DNA of 64,000 bases, taken from Rhizobium brockwellii. GTDB lineage: Bacteria; Pseudomonadota; Alphaproteobacteria; Rhizobiales; Rhizobiaceae. Numbering within the stretch: position 1 is the stretch's first letter; each line of letters opens with the position of its first letter. Where the stretch lies: NCBI RefSeq assembly GCF_000769405.2, contig NZ_CP053439.1:4515001-4579000 (forward strand), read 5' to 3'. The notes below the pieces were generated by a model. The model saw only the letters and a program-made list of their open reading frames with translations, did not search any database and was not told where the DNA came from. Position numbers and translations under genes: made by a program. Positions 58,616 to 64,000 of this stretch are shown here, piece after piece.

Positions 58616-58656
58616 CGGCCCGGCGAGGAAAAAATTCTCCGGGCCGCATTTTTTTA
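58616..58656 (+). terminator. Rho-independent terminator after the TIGR02300 gene
   Basis: CGGCCCGG pairs with CCGGGCCG, extended by GAG/CTC around an A-rich loop, and followed by CATTTTTTT. It begins about 10 bp after the stop codon and stands before the tRNA-Ala gene. Confidence 0.9.
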
Positions 58657-58755
58657 GGCTTGCTATCTCCGGAATCCGGAAGTAATAAGCCGCCACTCCG
58701 CAGGGCACGCCTTGAGGAACATCCCAGGACCGGCCCCGAGCCGGACCACCTTGAT

Positions 58756-58831
<76 letters not shown>

Positions 58832-58950
58832 GCCTACGCTCTTCGAGCTTCGGCTCGGCAAGCCGGCAGGCTTGACGGGACGAGGAGAGAAGGAAGCGGA
58901 GGCTGCCGCGCCGAAGTTGCGAAGCAACGTAGGCGGGCTATGATCCTTCC

Positions 58951-59189
58951 ATGAAGTACGTCTACATTCTCCAGAGTATTGAATTTCCGGATCGCTATTA
59001 TGTTGGCGTGACGAGTGACCTGAAGTTGCGCGTGGCAAAACACAACGCCGGCGAGGTGTCTCACACCTCGAAATACCTGCCATGGTCGCTCAAGACTTAT
59101 CTTGCTTTCTCCGATGAAGCGCAGGCCTTTGCTTTGAGAAATATCTGAAGTCTGCTTCGGGCAGAGCATTCGCAAAGAAAAGACTCTAA
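58951..59189 (+). pseudogene. GIY-YIG nuclease domain protein, frameshifted
   Basis: The reading frame starts MKYVYILQSIEFPDRYYVGV, a GIY-YIG UvrC-like motif (YVYILQS...YYVGVT), with the conserved Arg and His in LRVAKHNAGEVSHTSKY. It stops after 65 codons. One base further the sequence continues as FEKYLKSASGRAFAKKRL and then a stop at 59189, the normal C terminus of this 90-100-aa family. So a T seems to be missing in the GCTTTGAG run at 59131-59138. Such genes are often mobile. It lies 120 bp after tRNA-Ala. Confidence 0.8.
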
Positions 59190-59757
59190 CCACCCCACCT
59201 CAACTCCGGCAGGCTGCCCACAGCCCGCCGGCGCCTTGCACCTCAGATCTCGACGACTTCTGCTGACCGGCGATTTCATCTCCTTCATGACAGGCAACAC
59301 GACGCGGCCGCACTGGCCTTGAGTGGAATGATTGGGAGAAGTCAAAAAGAGGCGAGGACTATCAAGGCCTGCTCGGTGGATCGGACAGCGAATTGGTCAA
59401 AAACTTGGACGAGATCGGCAAGGACTATTCATCGCGCGTCGCAAAAAACAGCCGAACGCAAGGGCTGGAACCGCGATGAATGAGGGCCCGCACGAGGCAT
59501 CCGCGCGCCAGCCGCTTGGCGATGGAAAGATGCATCGCTGAAAGCCTCAAGTGAGAATTCACCGGCAAGAAGAAAATATCGAAGGCGGCTGTTTCGGGCA
59601 AACAGCCAAAATTAGAATATTTTGTCTATTGATTTGATAGATTATAGCGTTCCATAGCCCTGTCGATTTCAACAATGAGATTTTCGAACGCCCGGCGGAT
59701 GCGTCGTTGGGCGCATGTGACTTGCCGTCTTCTTCCAAGATCAGCCAGGAGATATCC
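59190..59757. other. Decayed intergenic sequence with a possible YoaK/DUF1275 relic
   Basis: No intact gene is seen in this 568-bp gap. At about 59262-59321, LLTGDFISFMTGNTTR can be read on the plus strand, resembling the GxFVSFMSGNTTR block of DUF1275 (YoaK) membrane proteins, but a stop follows soon. Between 59324 and 59480 a second open stretch (NDWEKSKRGEDYQGLLGG) might be another relic, of unknown origin. Confidence 0.4.
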
Positions 59758-60687
59758 ATGAGCAATCCAGTTCTCGTCAATCAGATCATTCCCGAGTCCG
59801 ATGTCGTGCCGCTGACCGGCCGCGTCGGAGCCGAAATCAGGGGTATTCGCCTCGGCGGAGACCTTTCGGACGCGACGGTCGCAGCCATCAACCAGCTTCT
59901 CCTGAAACACAAGGTCATCTTCTTCCGCGACCAGGACCATCTTGACGATCCAGAACAGGAATCCTTCGCACGCCGCCTGGGCGGCCTTGTGCCTCATCCA
60001 ACCCAAGGCCCGGTGGCCGGCACGGCTTCCATCCTCAATCTCGATTCCAGCCGCGGCGGCGGCAGGGCGGACCAGTGGCACACCGATGTCACCTTCGTGG
60101 ATGCCTATCCAAAATTCTCGGTCCTTCGCGGTGTCGTCATTCCGGCGGCCGGAGGTGATACGATCTGGTCCAACACCCATGCCGCATACGAAAGTCTGCC
60201 AGCATCGCTCAAACTGCTGGCAGACAATTTGTGGGCCATTCACAGCAATGCCTATGACTACGCAGCGGTGCGCCCTCGCGCCACCGCTGAAGAGAGGAAG
60301 CATTTCGAGGAAGTTTTCACGTCGACCATCTACGAGACCGAGCATCCAGTCGTGCGTGTCCATCCCGAAACCGGCGAAAGATCGCTGCTGCTCGGCAATT
60401 TCGTTCAGCGCCTTGTCGGCTTGTCGAAGAGTGACTCCGCAAAACTCTACGAGGTGTTCCAGTCCTACGTTACCGCCCCGGAAAATACCGTGCGTTGGCA
60501 CTGGAGAGCCGGCGACGTCGCGATCTGGGATAATCGCGCGACCCAGCACTACGCTGTCAACGACTACGGCGACCAGCACCGGGTCGTGCGCCGCGCCACC
60601 GTTGACGGCGACGTCCCCATCAGCGTCGACGGCCGCCGCAGCGTAACCCACGTCAAGGCCGCCAAGCCGAAAGCAAAGGCCGCGTGA
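59758..60687 (+). CDS. TauD/TfdA-family Fe(II)/2-oxoglutarate dioxygenase
   Basis: A 309-aa non-haem iron oxygenase, probably releasing sulfite from a sulfonate or acting on a sulfate ester. The iron ligands fit His and Asp in QWHTDVTFVDAYPKFS and His in NRATQHYAVNDYG; the 2-oxoglutarate Arg lies in HRVVRRATV. VIFFRDQDHLDDPEQ is the family entry motif. CAGGAG precedes the ATG at 59758. Its neighbours (sulfonate-binding protein, cysE) support a sulfur-acquisition role. TauD proper and alkylsulfatase (AtsK) cannot be told apart by eye. Confidence 0.88.
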   Translation: MSNPVLVNQIIPESDVVPLTGRVGAEIRGIRLGGDLSDATVAAINQLLLKHKVIFFRDQDHLDDPEQESFARRLGGLVPHPTQGPVAGTASILNLDSSRGGGRADQWHTDVTFVDAYPKFSVLRGVVIPAAGGDTIWSNTHAAYESLPASLKLLADNLWAIHSNAYDYAAVRPRATAEERKHFEEVFTSTIYETEHPVVRVHPETGERSLLLGNFVQRLVGLSKSDSAKLYEVFQSYVTAPENTVRWHWRAGDVAIWDNRATQHYAVNDYGDQHRVVRRATVDGDVPISVDGRRSVTHVKAAKPKAKAA

Positions 60688-60933
60688 GCGCGGCCGGACT
60701 AGGAACAACCATAAAGCTTGATATAGCGCGGCGCTTTCCGCGCTACTCGATCGGCGAACGCGCGTCAGAGAGGGCGAACTGAGCGCGGTCACATTTCCAG
60801 GCATGCTGGTTGTGAACAGACGCCCGCGACACGGCGACAAGGGGGTGCACCGGTACGGCCCAGATGGCGAGCGCTCGGTTTGCTTGAAGCAAATTCCTGA
60901 TACACCAAGGAAAAGTCCGAAGGGAGCACACCC

Positions 60934-61962
60934 ATGGCTAGTCAACCCGTTACCACCCGCATCGTCCTTGCATCGCGCCCATCCGGAAAGCCGGTGGCTG
61001 CGAATTTCCGGCTCGAGCGGGAGACGGTTCGGGATCTCGCCGAGGGCGAGGTTCTTCTCAAGACGCTTTATCTTTCCCTTGACCCCTACATGCGGGGCCG
61101 CATGGACGACGCCAAGTCCTATGCCAAGCCGGTCGAAATCGGCGGTGTGATGGAAGGGGGCACGGTTGCGCAGGTCGCGCGCAGCCGCAACACGGCGTTC
61201 GAGGCGGGGGATATCGTCCTCTCGCATTCCGGCTGGCAGAGCTATGCGATTTCCGATGGTACGGGCTTGCAGAAGCTCGATCCGGAAACCGCACCGATCA
61301 CGACAGCGCTCGGCATTCTTGGAATGCCCGGCTTCACGGCTTATGCCGGACTTCGCAATATCGGCAAACCCAAAGCCGGCGAAACACTTGTGGTCGCTGC
61401 AGCGAGCGGCGCGGTTGGCTCGGCAGTTGGGCAGATGGCAAAGATTTACGGTGCGCGTGTTGTCGGAATCGCAGGCGGGTCCAAGAAATGTGACCACTTA
61501 CGCCAAGAGCTCGGCTTCGATGTCGCGATAGACCATTATGCGAGCGATTTTCCGGCACAACTCGCAGCCGCTTGTCCGAACGGAATCGATGTCTACTTCG
61601 AGAATGTTGGTGGCCAAGTCTGGAGCGCGGTGTTTCCATTGCTGAACGACTTCGCACGCATACCGGTCTGTGGTCTCATCGCGCATTACAACGAAACCTC
61701 CTCTGTCTCGAGCGGACGTGATCGGCTTCCTGCTGTGATGCGTGCCATCCTGCGGAAAAGCCTCACCATACGAGGCTTCATACAGCGCGAATTTGCCGAC
61801 CAGCGTCCCGACTTCTCCCATCAGGCCGGAGCGTGGATCTCCGAAGGGCGGCTCAAGTACAAGGAAGATATCGTTGACGGACTTGAAAACGCTCCCGAGG
61901 CTTTCCTTGGCCTTCTGGAAGGGAAAAATTTCGGAAAGCTGATCGTGCGCGTCGCGCCCTGA
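60934..61962 (+). CDS. NADP-dependent medium-chain oxidoreductase (leukotriene B4 dehydrogenase/CurA type)
   Basis: A 342-aa zinc-free MDR-family enzyme. The N terminus (LSLDPYMRGRMDDAKSYAKPVEIG) and the nucleotide motif VVAAASGAVGSAVGQMAKIYGARVVGIAGG are typical of alkenal/enone reductases. GIDVYFENVGGQVW is a family signature, while GLIAHYNET lies near the active site. GAAGGGAG precedes the ATG. The 246-bp gap before it shows no gene. A role in the sulfur group is not evident; it may be an independent reductase. Confidence 0.88.
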   Translation: MASQPVTTRIVLASRPSGKPVAANFRLERETVRDLAEGEVLLKTLYLSLDPYMRGRMDDAKSYAKPVEIGGVMEGGTVAQVARSRNTAFEAGDIVLSHSGWQSYAISDGTGLQKLDPETAPITTALGILGMPGFTAYAGLRNIGKPKAGETLVVAAASGAVGSAVGQMAKIYGARVVGIAGGSKKCDHLRQELGFDVAIDHYASDFPAQLAAACPNGIDVYFENVGGQVWSAVFPLLNDFARIPVCGLIAHYNETSSVSSGRDRLPAVMRAILRKSLTIRGFIQREFADQRPDFSHQAGAWISEGRLKYKEDIVDGLENAPEAFLGLLEGKNFGKLIVRVAP

Positions 61963-62123
61963 ACACAGCCTTGGCGTTATCGATTTCCCGGCGCAGTTCT
62001 TTTTGCTCACGGTCGGAGCAGAACAAAAAAGCGAATCCCGAAGAAGCGGACGCCGGAGCACGTATATTCTATGAAAAATATAGAGACGCTTTAATTTGGT
62101 CTCGTCTTATTCCGGAGGGTATG

Positions 62124-63077
62124 ATGAAGATCACAAGGCGAGCTTTTACTGCAGTGGTGGCAGGTGCCATCGCGACACCTTTGACCCATGTTCGGCTGGC
62201 CGGCGCCGCTGACAAGGTCGTGCGTATCGGCTACCAGAAATATGGAACGCTGGTGCTTCTCAAGGGCAAAGGCACGCTGGAGAAGAAACTGGAACCCATC
62301 GGCTATACCGTTGAATGGACCGAGTTTCCGGGAGGTCCCCAGCTGCTCGAGGCCCTGAACGCCGGCGCTGTCGATTTCGGATCGACCGGCGAAACGCCGC
62401 CGATCTTCGCCCAGGCCGCAAATGCTCCGCTTGTCTATATCGCACACGAGCCGCCCGCCCCGCGCGGCGAAGCTATACTTGTCCCGAAGGACAGCCCCAT
62501 AAAGTCCGTCGTGGAGCTGAAAGGCAAGAAGGTCGCCTTCAACAAGGGCTCGAACGTGCATTACCTGCTCGTCAAGGCGCTCGAAGAAGCCGGCTTGACC
62601 TATGAGGACGTCGAATCATCCTTCCTCGCTCCGGCCGACGGCCGCGCAGCCTTCGAAAAGGGCGCGGTGGATGCTTGGGTCATCTGGGATCCCTTCCAGG
62701 CCGCGGCGGAAGTCGCGGTCGAAGCGCGAGAACTCAGAAACGGCGAAGGCATCGTTCCCAATCATCAGTTCTATCTCGGCACCAAGTCGCTGGTCGACGG
62801 TCACGCCGAGGCGATCGATGTCTTGATCGACGCCATTTCCGAGATCGACGAATGGACCAAGTCCGACACCGCGGCTGCGGCTGCGGAGCTCTCACCATCG
62901 GTCGGCATCCCCGAACCTGTCCTCGTCAAGGCGCTCGAGCGCCAGTCCTATGGGGTCAAGAGCCTGGACGACACCGTCGTCGCGCAGCAGCAGAATATCG
63001 CCGACACCTTTTTCAAACTCAAGCTCATTCCCAAGGAGGTGACGATTGCCGACGTTGTCCGCAAGGGCAAGGCGTAG
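62124..63077 (+). CDS. Aliphatic sulfonate/taurine-type ABC substrate-binding protein (SsuA-like)
   Basis: A 317-aa periplasmic binding protein of the NMT1/SsuA type. The N terminus KITRRAFTAVVAGAIATPL carries a twin-arginine-like signal with a cut after AGA. RIGYQKYGTLVLLKGKGTLE, FGSTGETPPIFAQAA and NKGSNVHYLLVKALEEAGL are hallmarks of SsuA. ATG 62124 sits 4 bases from GGAGGG; ATG 62121 is too close. No ATPase or permease gene follows, because cysE comes next, so the transport partners must be elsewhere. Confidence 0.88.
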   Translation: MKITRRAFTAVVAGAIATPLTHVRLAGAADKVVRIGYQKYGTLVLLKGKGTLEKKLEPIGYTVEWTEFPGGPQLLEALNAGAVDFGSTGETPPIFAQAANAPLVYIAHEPPAPRGEAILVPKDSPIKSVVELKGKKVAFNKGSNVHYLLVKALEEAGLTYEDVESSFLAPADGRAAFEKGAVDAWVIWDPFQAAAEVAVEARELRNGEGIVPNHQFYLGTKSLVDGHAEAIDVLIDAISEIDEWTKSDTAAAAAELSPSVGIPEPVLVKALERQSYGVKSLDDTVVAQQQNIADTFFKLKLIPKEVTIADVVRKGKA

Positions 63078-63144
63078 TGCTCCTCTCCCCACCTACGTCT
63101 GCATGCCGGGATGTCGCGACGTCCGCCTGCAGAAGGAAGCTAGC

Positions 63145-63993
63145 ATGACGGTTCCACTGGTCAGCTTGAGCAATCTGTCGACGGAGCCGTCCCCCTCGCC
63201 TCAGGTCGCCGCGATATGGGAGGCTCTTTGCGCGGAGGCTGTCAATGCTTCGGCCAAGGATGCAGCGCTCACACGCGCCATGAATTCCGCAGTGCTTTAT
63301 CATGCGAGTTTCGCCCAAGCGCTCGCTCAGCGGGTCGCGATCAAACTGGCCAATCACGACCTCGACCATGAAGAGCTACTGGCGGTGATTGCCCAGGCGT
63401 TCGTCGGTAATCGCAATATTGTCGCCGATGCCGCCGCCGACCTGACCGCGATCAAGGAACGCGATCCATCCAACACGGAAATCCTGACGCCATTCCTGTA
63501 TTTCAAAGGCTTTGTGGCGTTGCAGGGACAACGGGTCGCCCACTGGCTTTGGCATCATGACCGCCTCCATTTGGCGCGCCACATCCAGAGCCGAATTTCT
63601 GAAGTTTTCGGCGTCGACATTCATCCCGCCGCAAGGATGGGCAGGAGCATCATGCTCGATCATGGAAGCGGCCTGGTCATCGGCGAGACTGCGGTCGTCG
63701 AAGACGACGTCTCCATCCTCCAGAATGTTACATTGGGAGGGACGGGCAAGGATACCGGCGACCGGCACCCTAAGGTACGGCGCGGCGCTCTTATCGGAGC
63801 GGGGGCAAAGATTCTCGGCAATATCGAAATTGGCGTCGGCGCCAAGGTGGGTGCAGGCAGCGTGGTCATCAATACTGTTGCAGCCTACACATCGGTCGCC
63901 GGCATTCCGGCGAGGCAGGTGGGCAAGCGCCACTTCAACCTCCCGGGCATCACGATGGACCAGACCTTGTCTGAACCGGAGTATACGATCTAA
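63145..63993 (+). CDS. cysE: Serine O-acetyltransferase
   Basis: A 282-aa left-handed beta-helix acetyltransferase making O-acetylserine for cysteine synthesis. The N-terminal helical domain (ALTRAMNSAVLYHASFAQAL) precedes hexapeptide repeats and the catalytic His-Asp region (GVDIHPAARMGRSIMLDHGSGLVIGE, LQNVTLGGTGKDTGDRHPKV). The C terminus ending in Ile matches CysE tails that bind cysteine synthase (CysK). AGAAGGAAG precedes the ATG. It follows a sulfonate-binding protein by 67 bp, so the pair may be cotranscribed for sulfur starvation. A housekeeping cysE probably exists elsewhere. Confidence 0.92.
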   Translation: MTVPLVSLSNLSTEPSPSPQVAAIWEALCAEAVNASAKDAALTRAMNSAVLYHASFAQALAQRVAIKLANHDLDHEELLAVIAQAFVGNRNIVADAAADLTAIKERDPSNTEILTPFLYFKGFVALQGQRVAHWLWHHDRLHLARHIQSRISEVFGVDIHPAARMGRSIMLDHGSGLVIGETAVVEDDVSILQNVTLGGTGKDTGDRHPKVRRGALIGAGAKILGNIEIGVGAKVGAGSVVINTVAAYTSVAGIPARQVGKRHFNLPGITMDQTLSEPEYTI

Positions 63994-64000
63994 GGCCTGG

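Noticed and set aside
59626..61497. A 623-codon open frame on the minus strand
   Set aside because: It overlaps two well-supported plus-strand genes (TauD-like and oxidoreductase) and its composition (many His, Arg, Gly, Asp-Arg pairs) is that of a frame opposite GC-rich codons. No motif is recognisable.

Overview
This window looks like a piece of the main chromosome of a Rhizobium in the R. etli / R. leguminosarum group. I infer this from: an rRNA operon tail followed by initiator tRNA; the gene order aroA-cmk-rpsA; a class II EPSP synthase very close to the Agrobacterium CP4 enzyme as I remember it; an alphaproteobacterial TIGR02300 protein; several rhizobial mosaic palindromes of the RIME type; and a dense set of periplasmic-binding-protein transporters. 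Coding sequence is GC-rich. The long promoter regions around 16.2-16.8 kb and 18.1-18.3 kb are clearly AT-richer.

Layout. 1-3.15 kb: the 3' part of 23S rRNA, 5S rRNA, a terminator, three stacked hairpins and tRNA-fMet. 3.2-6.5 kb: a large UPF1-like superfamily 1 helicase gene broken by two frameshifts. 6.6-9.1 kb: an acetyltransferase-TPR protein and an unknown small protein. 9.2-17.9 kb: a type I secretion island with adaptor, ABC exporter, two acidic repeat proteins that are probable substrates, a divergent LuxR-type regulator and a small exported protein. 18.3-23.7 kb: a five-gene glycan operon (UDP-xylose synthase, UDP-glucose 4-epimerase, cellulose-synthase-like transferase, DUF995 protein, GH26-like hydrolase).

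23.7-46.8 kb is a large catabolic region. It holds a LacI regulator with an orphan binding protein, a DUF2264 protein and a hydroxyacid dehydrogenase, then a leftward operon (Gfo/Idh, DUF993, isomerase, Gfo/Idh), a TetR regulator, a rightward ABC-transporter operon that ends in a small-molecule kinase and a dimethylglycine-dehydrogenase-like flavoprotein, and a leftward uxaC-uxuB operon. Three near-identical 16-bp palindromes lie 62-63 nt upstream of the first genes of the leftward, rightward and uxaC operons. I read this as one TetR-controlled regulon that feeds a uronate or related sugar derivative into metabolism. This regulon is the best candidate here for an undescribed system. The type I secretion plus glycan pair is the second.

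46.9-58.6 kb: a 272-bp inverted-repeat element that supplies the ribosome binding site of slyX, then gabD/gabT with a divergent MerR-XRE-cupin regulator, a short RNase D, an acidic unknown protein, rpsA, cmk, aroA and a TIGR02300 protein. 58.7-64 kb: tRNA-Ala(GGC), a frameshifted GIY-YIG gene, decayed sequence, then a sulfur-related group (TauD-like dioxygenase, oxidoreductase, sulfonate-binding protein, serine acetyltransferase).

All calls come from reading the sequence. No database search or structure prediction was run, so family names are from recognition of motifs and remembered relatives.
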